Position numbers and translations under genes: made by a program. From contig NZ_CALCZQ010000030.1 of assembly GCF_937903345.1 (NCBI RefSeq), positions 550,037 through 614,036 on the forward strand: a DNA stretch of 64,000 nucleotides, read 5' to 3'. Origin of the DNA: an uncultured Emticicia sp. GTDB lineage: Bacteria; Bacteroidota; Bacteroidia; Cytophagales; Spirosomataceae. Below, one piece after another: positions 16,094 to 24,829 of the stretch. Below the pieces are notes generated by a model, which was not told where the DNA came from, did no database searches, and worked only from the letters and a program-made list of their open reading frames with translations. The first letter of the stretch is position 1. Each line of letters starts with the position of its first letter.

Positions 16094-18835
16094 ATGAAAA
16101 GATTTCTTCTTTTTTCCTTAATTCTTCTAAGTTTTATATCGCAACATATTCAAGCTCAAGATGCTCCCAAATTGACCGAGGAGAACACGAAAATCATTAA
16201 AAATGAGTTTTACAATAATATCTCTTTACCTGTGATTTTGTTAGACTTGGAAAAAAAATATTCATTGAAACTTCTTTATGATAAAGAAGCCCTTAAAGAA
16301 TTTAATGTTACACATTGGTTCGAAAATCAGACCATTGAATCGGGGTTAAAGACAATTCTTAAGAAACTTCCACTAAAGTATTTTATTGATGACAACGGTT
16401 TTGTAAACATTGTATCCAAAACCATGAGAATTGAAACTTCGGTCGATAGACAGTTTAATGGTAAACCCGAGAAAACAAATTTTACGCTTACAGGCCGAGT
16501 GGTTGATGTAATTAATGGTGAAAATTTACCTTTTGCTTCAATATTAGTAAAAGGAACATCAATTGGAGTTCAAACAAACGTCGATGGCTATTTTACTTTA
16601 CAAAAAGTGCCTGCTGATACTATGACGCTTGAAGTGAGCTACATTGGTTATCGTACAAGAAGTTTTCATCTAAATCCAAAACTTAATGTTAGTGACCTTA
16701 AAATAGAGGTAGAACCTGCCGTTGATATGTTAGATGAGGTAGCAGTTGAGGCTGAAAAATCTGAAGTTTTGAAAGCGAATGAGGTTGTTGGAATGATAAA
16801 AATGACGCCCAGAAACATTGCTAAATTGCCAAATTTAGGTGAGCGTGACCCTTTTCGTGCTTTTCAATTGATGCCAGGTGTTAGTGCTTCAAATGAATCA
16901 TCATCGGGGCTTTATGTCCGTGGTGGAACTCCCGACCAAACGCTTGTACTTTATGATGGTTTTACAGTTTATCACGTTGACCACCTTTTTGGTTTTTTCT
17001 CAGCCTTTAATTATAATGCCATCAAAGACATTCAACTTTATAAAGGTGGTTTTGATGCAAAATTTGGAGGTAGAATTTCTGCAGTTGCCGAAATCACTGG
17101 AAAAGATGGTAACAAAAAAGAGTTAAATGCGGGTGCAGATTTGAGTTTGTTGAGTACGAACGCCTATATCGAAACACCTCTTGGGTCAAAGTTTACATTT
17201 TTGGTGGCCGCTCGAAGGTCATACAAAGGACCAATATACAATAAGCTGTTCAAACGTTTTACCGGTGAAAATCAAACACAAGCTCAACAACAGCTAGGGC
17301 CTGGGGGCTTCCCCGGCGGTGGTCGTTTCGGGAGTTTTGCTACCACGCAAACGGCCAGTTCATATTTCTATGACCTTAATTCAAAACTAACTTTTACCCC
17401 AACAAAGAAAGATATTCTTTCGTTGAGTTTATATAATGGCACTGATAATATGGATAATTCAGCCAGTTCAAACTTAGGAAACTTAGGAGGTTTTGGTGGT
17501 AGAAATATTGGATTAAATACATCCAATACTGATGTGTCGAACTGGGGTAATTTGGGAGGAAGCCTGAAATGGTCGAGACGATGGAGTGACAAGTTTTATA
17601 GTAATTCATTAATATGTTACTCAAACTATTATAGTACTCGCGATAATAGCCGAACGATAACCACTAACCGAGACGGCATTAGTCGAGAAGTGAAAATCGG
17701 ACAAATAGAGGAAAATAATCTGAATGATTTTACAATCAAGACTGATTTTGAATGGAAGATTTTAAAAGATAATCAGTTAGATTTTGGATTACAGTACACT
17801 AAAAATTACATCAAATATACTTATAGTCAGAATGATACGATTTCGGTTCTGGGTAGAAACGATAAGGGAGCAACGACCACTTTTTATGTGCAGGATAATG
17901 TAAAATTCTTAGATGGTCGTTTGCATTTAATGCCGGGTGTTCGTGTAACAAATTTTGATGTTACTAAGAAAAACTACATTGAACCACGTTTTTCTGCCAA
18001 TTTTAATCTTACTAAAAAGTTTAAACTCAAAGGAGCTGCAGGAGTATATTATCAATTTGTTAAACAAATCAATCGTGAAGATATTTCTCAAGGGAATCGA
18101 AACTTTTGGGTGCTTTCAAATGAAGAGTCTTTACCAGTTACAAAATCAAATCACTTGATTTTGGGTGGAAGTTATGAATTGCAAAATTATCTTTTTGATG
18201 TTGAATTTTACCAAAAGAGTAGTTCAAATATTACAGAATATACCCTGCGTTTTGTTCCAAAAGTTGGGAGAGGGCTAAGTGCCAGCGAAACTTTTTTCAA
18301 TGGTTCGGAGACAGTGAGAGGAGTTGATATTTTGATACAACGAAAGTTTGGAGATTTTAATGGCTGGATAGGCTACACTTTAGCCGAAGCTAAACGAAAT
18401 ATTACTGCTTTTTCAGATAAAGCTTATTATTCTGACCAAGATGTAAGGAATCAGTTTAAGGCAATAGCCTCTTACAAATACAAAAGATGGGATTTGGCTG
18501 CCACTTGGATTTATTCGACTGGACGCCCTTATACATCAATCTTAGGAGCGTATCAACTTATACTTTTAGATGGCTCTGTCAAGAATTTTACAAATCCATC
18601 TGATAAAAACGCCAATCGTTTTCCTACCTACCATCGTATGGATGTTTCGGCTACCTATAATTTTAGTTCACACTTTAATATAGGCTTCTCAATTTTTAAT
18701 CTTTATAATCGAGCTAATACCTGGTATAAACGTTTTCAAGTTATTACCCAGGATGAGATAACAGCTTTGCAAATTACAAATGTGAAGTACCTAGGAATTA
18801 CACCGAACCTAACACTAAGTTGGAAACTAAGATAA
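16094..18835 (+). CDS. TonB-dependent receptor with STN and carboxypeptidase-like N-terminal domains
   Basis: 913 residues from the ATG at 16094, chosen because it gives a signal peptide (MKRFLLFSLILLSFISQHIQ, then AQ). Domains in order: STN (about 40-110, NISLPVILLDLEKKYSLKLL), carboxypeptidase-regulatory-like beta-sandwich (about 135-220, LTGRVVDVINGENLPFASI), plug (about 230-350, GLYVRGGTPDQTLVLYDG), and a 22-strand-type barrel to the C-terminus. The STN domain often, though not always, goes with transenvelope signalling through an anti-sigma factor; none is adjacent. The DUF4249 lipoprotein gene follows directly. The substrate is unknown. A Gly/Pro/Gln-rich loop lies around 395-420. Confidence 0.94.
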   Translation: MKRFLLFSLILLSFISQHIQAQDAPKLTEENTKIIKNEFYNNISLPVILLDLEKKYSLKLLYDKEALKEFNVTHWFENQTIESGLKTILKKLPLKYFIDDNGFVNIVSKTMRIETSVDRQFNGKPEKTNFTLTGRVVDVINGENLPFASILVKGTSIGVQTNVDGYFTLQKVPADTMTLEVSYIGYRTRSFHLNPKLNVSDLKIEVEPAVDMLDEVAVEAEKSEVLKANEVVGMIKMTPRNIAKLPNLGERDPFRAFQLMPGVSASNESSSGLYVRGGTPDQTLVLYDGFTVYHVDHLFGFFSAFNYNAIKDIQLYKGGFDAKFGGRISAVAEITGKDGNKKELNAGADLSLLSTNAYIETPLGSKFTFLVAARRSYKGPIYNKLFKRFTGENQTQAQQQLGPGGFPGGGRFGSFATTQTASSYFYDLNSKLTFTPTKKDILSLSLYNGTDNMDNSASSNLGNLGGFGGRNIGLNTSNTDVSNWGNLGGSLKWSRRWSDKFYSNSLICYSNYYSTRDNSRTITTNRDGISREVKIGQIEENNLNDFTIKTDFEWKILKDNQLDFGLQYTKNYIKYTYSQNDTISVLGRNDKGATTTFYVQDNVKFLDGRLHLMPGVRVTNFDVTKKNYIEPRFSANFNLTKKFKLKGAAGVYYQFVKQINREDISQGNRNFWVLSNEESLPVTKSNHLILGGSYELQNYLFDVEFYQKSSSNITEYTLRFVPKVGRGLSASETFFNGSETVRGVDILIQRKFGDFNGWIGYTLAEAKRNITAFSDKAYYSDQDVRNQFKAIASYKYKRWDLAATWIYSTGRPYTSILGAYQLILLDGSVKNFTNPSDKNANRFPTYHRMDVSATYNFSSHFNIGFSIFNLYNRANTWYKRFQVITQDEITALQITNVKYLGITPNLTLSWKLR

Positions 18836-18889
18836 TTTGACAATTGATTGATGGTTTTAGTTAGAGGAAGAAATTTTAAAAGAAATATT

Positions 18890-19741
18890 ATGAAAAAAAC
18901 GTATAGAATATTATTATTTGCTACAATTCAAAGCATTTTTTTGGCTTGTACCGAAACAAACAATGTAATAAATCCGGGGGATAAGCCCGTAATCGAAGCA
19001 TATTTAGCTCCAAATCACCCAGTAAGTTTGAAAGCTTACACCGAAATTCCTTACTCAGAATCTTCCGAAGGAGTTTCCAAAGCGATTGACGGGCTGTCTA
19101 TTAAGATAATTGGAAATAATGGCAAAACCTTTGTTTTGAAATCAGTTGGAAATGGTATTTACGAATCAGGTGCTAAAGAATTGATTGGAGTGGCCGGTAC
19201 GACCTATTCCTTAGAGTTTGATTATAAAGGTAGAAAAGTGACGGCCTCGACCGAAATTCCTGCAAAACCAATTAGTTTTGCGAGCGATAAAAAAGAAATA
19301 TCTCGTACACAAGTTGATTTATCTGCTGGTTTTCAAGGAGGAATTCGCCCCCCTGGTGGAGGTTTTAATGAACAGAATACATCAGTTAATCTTACTTGGA
19401 GCAATCCAAATAAATATTATCATTTTGTAGCAGTCGAAAATATCGAAACAGACCCCATTCAGATTTTAATTCCTCCGACAGGGAGGACTTTTCCAAACTT
19501 TAGGTTTTTTAACGAACCACTTACGGGTATTGGTAATGAAGTACGTTCACAGAGTTTTCAGTATTTTGGAAAGCACAATATTATTTTATATCGTGTAAAT
19601 CCCGAATATGCCGCACTTTATCAGTCGAGTGGTACAACTTCTCAGAACCTCAGTACTCCTCCAACAAGTATCATTAATGGCTTAGGAATATTTACTGGTA
19701 TTAACGCGGATACCATAAAATTTGTGGTGAATAAGAATTAA
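18890..19741 (+). CDS. DUF4249-family outer-membrane lipoprotein
   Basis: 283 residues from the ATG at 18890 (MKKTYRILLFATIQSIF), preferred because the lipobox FLAC then sits at a proper distance, lipidating Cys20. DUF4249 features: the early 'KPVIEAYLAPNHPVSLKAY' strand, 'GLSIKIIGNNGKTFVLKSV', 'YSLEFDYKGRKVTASTEIP', and the aromatic 'NKYYHFVAVENIE'. Members are typically encoded directly after TonB receptors with STN or carboxypeptidase domains and probably form the surface lid or partner of the transporter, as SusD does for SusC. The 54-nt spacing and shared terminator fit an operon. Confidence 0.85.
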   Translation: MKKTYRILLFATIQSIFLACTETNNVINPGDKPVIEAYLAPNHPVSLKAYTEIPYSESSEGVSKAIDGLSIKIIGNNGKTFVLKSVGNGIYESGAKELIGVAGTTYSLEFDYKGRKVTASTEIPAKPISFASDKKEISRTQVDLSAGFQGGIRPPGGGFNEQNTSVNLTWSNPNKYYHFVAVENIETDPIQILIPPTGRTFPNFRFFNEPLTGIGNEVRSQSFQYFGKHNIILYRVNPEYAALYQSSGTTSQNLSTPPTSIINGLGIFTGINADTIKFVVNKN

Positions 19742-19765
19742 GAAAGTAGGATATCTGTTTTTTTT

Positions 19766-19814
19766 AGATTTAAAATAAAAGGGTTGGATTTACCAACCCT
19801 TTTATTTTAAATCT
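19766..19814. terminator. Strong bidirectional terminator
   Basis: 22-bp perfect stem (19766-19787 with 19793-19814) around a 5-nt loop ATTTA, GC-rich in the centre (GGGTTGG/CCAACCC) and A/T-rich outside. It sits between the convergent DUF4249 and M14 peptidase genes and its end touches the peptidase stop codon. Confidence 0.9.
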
Positions 19815-22378
19815 TACTCTTCTTCAGCTCCAAATTGTCCACCTGAACTGATATTGCTGCCAAAGAAAAGAGCATTTAAGAAAAGTTTGTTAGTTCCAAA
19901 CCAAGTTCCTCTGAAATTTGGGTCATCAGAAAATAATATCGCACGACCACTACCTTCGTAACTAATATTGATAGCAGCCGAATTAGCAATTCGCTTCAAA
20001 GATTCTGGGTGTACATAGCCCGTAATTCTCGGATTTTGGGTATAAACCAAAACCGAATTTGCGGCTCCAGTACTTCGTTCCAAAACCGTATTATTATTTC
20101 TATAAATAGCCATTTTTTTGCTCGTATAACCGAAACCAATTGGGCTAGTAATATCAAGTTCAGCCTCAAAAATACCTCCTCCAGTTTGTTTTGCACCTTC
20201 AGAAGCTTGTAAGTCTTCATAGTTGATTCGAACCTTATTGCGACTACTATCAGGTTTAGCTTCACGAAGTTTTTCTTTCACAATCTCTTGTTTTACTGCC
20301 CATTCTGTACCAGTTTTTAGAGTAATCAACGTTCCACCATTAGATACCCATGCTTTTAGTTTCTGAGTTGAAGGTTTGTCCAAAGCAGCATAGTTACCTC
20401 CAACCAGCACAATCGTGTTATAACGATTGATATTCAGACGAGCAAAATTATAAACTTCTACTTTCGTTATTGGCATACCGATTTTTGTGTCCAATAAATG
20501 CCAAACTTCGCCTGCTTCTGATGCCGTAACGCCACCTCCTACAAGCATCATAGCCTGTGGTTTTTTGACAGTTTGAAAACTATTACTTCCTAAATCAATA
20601 CCCGATGTACTAAATCCTGTTGAGACTGGTTCAATTGTAACGCCAGTATTTTGCGAGATTTGTTTCAATTTCTGATACAACTCCTCCGAATTTAGTTGCT
20701 GTTTTTGTACAGAAATCAACAAAGTTCCATGACCGTATTCTTTTCCTCCAATACTAAACCTCTTGAAAGATGTTTTTGTAAGTATTTGATTATTAAGCAA
20801 TTGGTTGAGGGCTTTTGGTGCATAATAATCTGTCCAATCAATCAAATACGCATATTCACTCTTGGTGAGTGGGGCTGGAGAAGGCTTTATATCTGATTTG
20901 GTGATACGTTGGCCTTTTTGAAAAGCACCTTTTAACTCGGCATGTGGAAGTCCATAAGCCAGAGCTAAATTCCAAGCCGAAGCATCATAAAACAAGCTAT
21001 CGGCAAAAGTGCTTGGGCGGTCAAAAATTGAGCGAACCATTAAAAACTGAGGTTGTGCCGAAGGAATTACTACTGCTTTCCCTTTCTTGAAAGTCGAGCC
21101 ATTTTCCGTAACATCTCCCGTTAATTGATAAAATTCAATGTTATGTTGCAGCAATAAATCCCAAAAGGCACGATTTCTACTTTGGTCATTTGCATCACCA
21201 ATTATGTAAGCTTTGGTTGCAAATTTTTGCCCTTGAGCAATCGTTTCTAAAAAGAAATTGCGTTGATGCTTTAAAAGGTTCTCTTTTTCAATCAAAGAAG
21301 CACGAACTGTAGCCAATGCATTGATAAGCTGATTTCTGACCGTAAAACCAAAAGTTAAGTCGCCATTTTGGCTTTCTTGCACGTGTCCACGAGAACTTGC
21401 TTGCTCAAACAAAAGTCCCAAGCCACCTTCCATATCAGGATAGCTCGACCCATACCCAGGGTAAAAATTATCAAACGATTCTTTGGTATAATACAGCGAT
21501 CCAATTTCGTTCATAGCTTGCTCAAAATACTTGGCAAATCTGCTGTTTAAGTCACGATAAACTGATTTAGGTACAAGTGGATTTTCGGCATTTTCTTTTG
21601 TTGGTTCAAAGAAATGCGAAGCATTCGTTCCCATTTCGTGAAAATCAGTAACAACATTAGGCAGCCATTGATGATAAAACGCCAAACGATTTCGACTTTC
21701 AACATTTACCGCCAAATACCAGTCACGATTCAAATCAAACCAATAATGATTCGTGCGTCCACCAGGCCAAACTTCGTTATGTTCACGGTCGTTCGCATCG
21801 GCCACCATTGGTTCACCTTTGTGCATATTTGCCCAATGTGTATGGCGATCACGTCCATCTGGATTTATGACAGGTTCCATCAAAATCACGGCATCTTTTA
21901 GCCATCCGAGTGCTTCGGGGTCTTCGGTTGCGGTCAAGTAATAAGCCGTTAGAATTGAAGCCTCACCACCCGAAGGCTCATTGCCGTGTACATTGTATCC
22001 CAACCAAATAATAGCAGGAGCTTTCTTGGTATCAGGCATAGGCTTACCTGGGTCAGTGATGCTCAAATGTTCTTTTCTGATTTCCTCCAAACGTTTGATG
22101 TTTTCAGGAGTAGAAATAGTAACGATGATTTGCTCACGATGCTCATTAGTTTCGCCGATTTTCTGAACCGTTACTCGGTCAGAAACTCGATCGAGTTCAC
22201 GCATATACTCCACCAACTTATCATGACGTGTATGGTGCGAACCAATGCCATAACCTAAAAACTGTTCGGGTGTTGGAATTGTAGGATTGAGTTGTTTTTT
22301 AGGAAAGAAATAATCGGTTTGGGCAAATGAAATGGCAGAAATGCCCAGAAAGTAAACAAACGTTAGAAGTTTCTTCAC
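19814..22378 (-). CDS. Secreted M14-family zinc carboxypeptidase
   Basis: 854 residues with a signal peptide (MKKLLTFVYFLGISAISFAQ). The M14 catalytic domain covers about 60-340: NVHGNEPSGGEAS carries zinc ligands His131 and Glu134, DFHEMGTNASHFF carries the third ligand His247, and LLFEQASSRGH gives the catalytic Glu325. A C-terminal half (about 590-850) contains a glutamine-amidotransferase-like Rossmann region (MMLVGGGVTASEAGEVW ... IVLVGGNYAALDKPS) common in Bacteroidota M14 peptidases. It likely hydrolyses peptides in the periplasm or outside the cell. No T9SS sorting domain is present, so it is probably periplasmic. Confidence 0.92.
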   Translation of the reverse strand: MKKLLTFVYFLGISAISFAQTDYFFPKKQLNPTIPTPEQFLGYGIGSHHTRHDKLVEYMRELDRVSDRVTVQKIGETNEHREQIIVTISTPENIKRLEEIRKEHLSITDPGKPMPDTKKAPAIIWLGYNVHGNEPSGGEASILTAYYLTATEDPEALGWLKDAVILMEPVINPDGRDRHTHWANMHKGEPMVADANDREHNEVWPGGRTNHYWFDLNRDWYLAVNVESRNRLAFYHQWLPNVVTDFHEMGTNASHFFEPTKENAENPLVPKSVYRDLNSRFAKYFEQAMNEIGSLYYTKESFDNFYPGYGSSYPDMEGGLGLLFEQASSRGHVQESQNGDLTFGFTVRNQLINALATVRASLIEKENLLKHQRNFFLETIAQGQKFATKAYIIGDANDQSRNRAFWDLLLQHNIEFYQLTGDVTENGSTFKKGKAVVIPSAQPQFLMVRSIFDRPSTFADSLFYDASAWNLALAYGLPHAELKGAFQKGQRITKSDIKPSPAPLTKSEYAYLIDWTDYYAPKALNQLLNNQILTKTSFKRFSIGGKEYGHGTLLISVQKQQLNSEELYQKLKQISQNTGVTIEPVSTGFSTSGIDLGSNSFQTVKKPQAMMLVGGGVTASEAGEVWHLLDTKIGMPITKVEVYNFARLNINRYNTIVLVGGNYAALDKPSTQKLKAWVSNGGTLITLKTGTEWAVKQEIVKEKLREAKPDSSRNKVRINYEDLQASEGAKQTGGGIFEAELDITSPIGFGYTSKKMAIYRNNNTVLERSTGAANSVLVYTQNPRITGYVHPESLKRIANSAAINISYEGSGRAILFSDDPNFRGTWFGTNKLFLNALFFGSNISSGGQFGAEEE

Positions 22379-22461
22379 GGTGATTTTAGGGTTTAGTTTG
22401 AGATGAATAAAGTTAGGAAAAAAGCCTAAGATTTTGTTAGTCTTGTTAAAAAGTTTGGTGT

Positions 22462-22761
22462 TTATTCTTGATTATCTAGCAAAAGTCTATATTTTTCTGG
22501 TTTAGAGCCAGATCGTTCAATTATTTTTCTTGCTTCTAAATCAAGCTTTACGGTTTCGCCATACCATTGAATTCCACCCTCAAAAGTATCTTTTAGATTT
22601 TCATAAATAGCTTCCATCAGTTCGGTATGTGTTGGCTCTGTTTTGCTTAAAATAGAAAGAATATTCTCTTTTATGACAAAATATTTCTCCAGAGAAATAC
22701 GCTTGTTTGTTTTTCCTGCTTGTGGGTGAAGTGTCTGTATTTGTTCGCCTTTCATGTACAA
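22462..22761 (-). CDS. Small protein resembling the DUF6958 family
   Basis: 99 residues. The run IQTLHPQAGKTNKRISLEKY, a helical middle, and IQWYGETVKLDLEARKIIER followed by a polar tail match my memory of the DUF6958 family, a small winged-helix-like cytoplasmic protein of unknown function. No signal peptide. A second Met lies two codons in (22755) and could be the true start. It is 33 nt upstream of the longest hpt reading stop, on the same strand, so they are in reverse order: this gene lies downstream of hpt by 33 nt... specifically hpt is the lower-coordinate gene and is transcribed after this one. Confidence 0.68.
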   Translation of the reverse strand: MYMKGEQIQTLHPQAGKTNKRISLEKYFVIKENILSILSKTEPTHTELMEAIYENLKDTFEGGIQWYGETVKLDLEARKIIERSGSKPEKYRLLLDNQE

Positions 22762-22794
22762 AAATTAAAAGTCATTCATTTTAAAAAAAATCTT

Positions 22795-23325
22795 TTATTC
22801 TTTCAATACATAAATAGCATCTAAATTTCTACCAAATCCATCATAATCTAGTCCATAGCCTACCACAAACTTATTTTCAATCTCAAAACCAACGTAGTCG
22901 AGTTTTAAAGGGACTTTCAATGCTTCTGGTTTGAAAAGCATCGTCATTATTTTTATTGAAGCAGGTTTTTCTGACGCCAATTGCCCCAAAATCTCTTGCA
23001 TTGTCATGCCCGTATCTACAATATCTTCAACAATTATAATATCTCGGTTCTGAATTTCTTCTTTTAAACCCAAAATCTGTTTTACTTTGCCAGTAGATTC
23101 AGTACTTTGATAAGACGAAACTCTGATAAAAGTAATTTCACATTCAATATCAATAGATTTGAAAAGGTCGGCCACAAACATAAACGAGCCATTCAAAACT
23201 CCAATCAATAATGGATTTTTTCCTACATAATCTTTGTTTATTTCTTGGGCGAGTGTTTTTATACGTTCTTGAAGAGTGGTTGAATTGATGAAAGGTACGA
23301 ACGATTTATCTCTGATTTGTTTCAT
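22795..23325 (-). CDS. hpt: Hypoxanthine phosphoribosyltransferase
   Basis: 177 residues from the ATG at 23325 (MKQIRDKSFVPFINSTTLQE), which matches the usual Hpt length; a longer reading adds 33 unrelated residues. The type I PRTase PRPP-binding motif is IIIVEDIVDTGMTM. GVLNGSFMFVADLF and the flexible-loop region ITFIRVSSYQSTESTG are as expected, as is the C-terminal VGFEIENKFVVGYGLDYDG purine-recognition region. It salvages hypoxanthine (and often guanine) with PRPP to form nucleotides; cytoplasmic. On the minus strand it is transcribed before the DUF6958-like gene, which begins 33 nt after the hpt stop. Confidence 0.95.
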   Translation of the reverse strand: MKQIRDKSFVPFINSTTLQERIKTLAQEINKDYVGKNPLLIGVLNGSFMFVADLFKSIDIECEITFIRVSSYQSTESTGKVKQILGLKEEIQNRDIIIVEDIVDTGMTMQEILGQLASEKPASIKIMTMLFKPEALKVPLKLDYVGFEIENKFVVGYGLDYDGFGRNLDAIYVLKE

Positions 23326-23522
23326 TTCGGGGGTAATTTTAGAACTGATGCAATTTAAGAAAATGATTTGACTTTTTAGGAGGGTTAAACAAAGTCTTCT
23401 TTGGGCGATATTCGCTTGAACCAAAGTCTTCCATTTGAAAATTTTAAAATAATTTTAAGAAAATTTTAAGTTTATATAATTTGAAAACCAAACGGGCGTT
23501 ATTGATGCATAAAAGCTATTTT

Positions 23523-24770
23523 ATGAAAACCGTGAAAAAGATCTTAGTGAAGATAAGTAACAGAAATTTGTTTGTTTTGCTATTGTTGAGCCATTTTGCA
23601 GAGGCACAATTTTCGTGGTTTGGTGGGAGTACAAAAAAGAAACAACATGAAGTTTTGTTGGCCAATCGTGCGATTCAAATTGAAGCTACGCAGGCCATCA
23701 ATAATATGTACAATTTTAAATACGATGCTGCCGAGCGTGATTTTAAATGGTTGACAGTCAAATATCCAGAGCATCCGATTGGCTTTTTCTTGTTAGGACT
23801 AAACGAATGGTGGAAAATCGTACCCGATACCAAAGACGAAACGCATGACGATAAATTTATTGCCAACATGGATAGGGCCATTGATTTAGCCGACGAAATG
23901 CTCGACGACGATGATGGCGATAAAGAAGCAGCGTTTTTTCAAGCAGCTGCTTACGCATTCAAAGGGCGTTTGCACTCAGAGCGAGGAAATTGGATAAAAG
24001 CAGCTTGGGACGGCAAACAAGCCATGAAATATTTGGATAAATGTCGTGGTTTTGGTGATTTCAGCCCCGAATTGGCTATTGGTGACGGACTTTACAACTA
24101 TTATTCAAAATGGATTCCCGAAAATTATCCATCGCTCAAACCGATGTTGATATTCTTTCATAAAGGCGTCAAAGCACAGGGAATCAAACAGTTGGAATAT
24201 GTGGCGTCAAATGCTTTTTATACTCGAATGGAAGCAAAGTATTTTTTAATGCAAATCTATTCGATGGAAAATCAGCACCAGAAAGCCTACTTTGAGGCTG
24301 TTCAAATGCACACAATGTATCCTGAAAATTCGTTTTTTCACCGTTATGCGGCTCGGACGGCTTTTATGCTTGGAAAATCTGAAGAAGCCGAAAAACTCGC
24401 CGAAGAATTATTGGCCAATGTCAACGTAGCAAAATTTGGTTATGAAAGTACCGCTGGGCGTTATGCAGCCTATATATTGGGATATATCAATTATAATTAT
24501 AAGCGAGATTTACCCAAAGCCAAAGAATATTATCAAAAAACCATTGATTTTGCTTTGCAAAATGATTCGAAAGATTCAGGCTATTTTATAGGTGCAAACC
24601 TTACATTGGGTAAAATTGCCAGTGCAGAGAAAGATTATGTAAAAGCACTTCAATATTACAATATCGTAACAAATAATGCCGATAAAAAACTCGAAACCTA
24701 TAAAGAAGCCAAGAAACTTTTAGAAGATACAAAAAAGTTGATGCAGACTGATAATAAGAAAAAGAAATAA
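23523..24770 (+). CDS. Exported TPR-type protein
   Basis: 415 residues from the ATG at 23523; upstream in-frame starts (TTG at 23481, ATG at 23505) only lengthen the basic leader. Residues about 15-30 form a signal sequence (FVLLLLSHFAEAQF). The body is helical with TPR-like pairs: FKWLTVKYPEHPIGFFLLGL, EAAFFQAAAYAFKGRLHSER, YFLMQIYSMENQHQKAYFEA, GYINYNYKRDLPKAKEYYQK and GKIASAEKDYVKALQYYN. It probably serves as a periplasmic scaffold. It ends in a lysine-rich tail. The phosphatase-like gene follows within about 60 nt on the same strand. Confidence 0.8.
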   Translation: MKTVKKILVKISNRNLFVLLLLSHFAEAQFSWFGGSTKKKQHEVLLANRAIQIEATQAINNMYNFKYDAAERDFKWLTVKYPEHPIGFFLLGLNEWWKIVPDTKDETHDDKFIANMDRAIDLADEMLDDDDGDKEAAFFQAAAYAFKGRLHSERGNWIKAAWDGKQAMKYLDKCRGFGDFSPELAIGDGLYNYYSKWIPENYPSLKPMLIFFHKGVKAQGIKQLEYVASNAFYTRMEAKYFLMQIYSMENQHQKAYFEAVQMHTMYPENSFFHRYAARTAFMLGKSEEAEKLAEELLANVNVAKFGYESTAGRYAAYILGYINYNYKRDLPKAKEYYQKTIDFALQNDSKDSGYFIGANLTLGKIASAEKDYVKALQYYNIVTNNADKKLETYKEAKKLLEDTKKLMQTDNKKKK

Positions 24771-24829
24771 AATTTTATTGATTGATAAAAGTACTTTTGA
24801 GTGTATTTTTGATGAAATTTTGTGACAAT

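Noticed and set aside
19766..19814. 22-bp perfect inverted repeat as a mobile-element end
   Set aside because: Its position between two convergent stop codons and its GC-core/T-tail structure fit a terminator; no element lies beside it.
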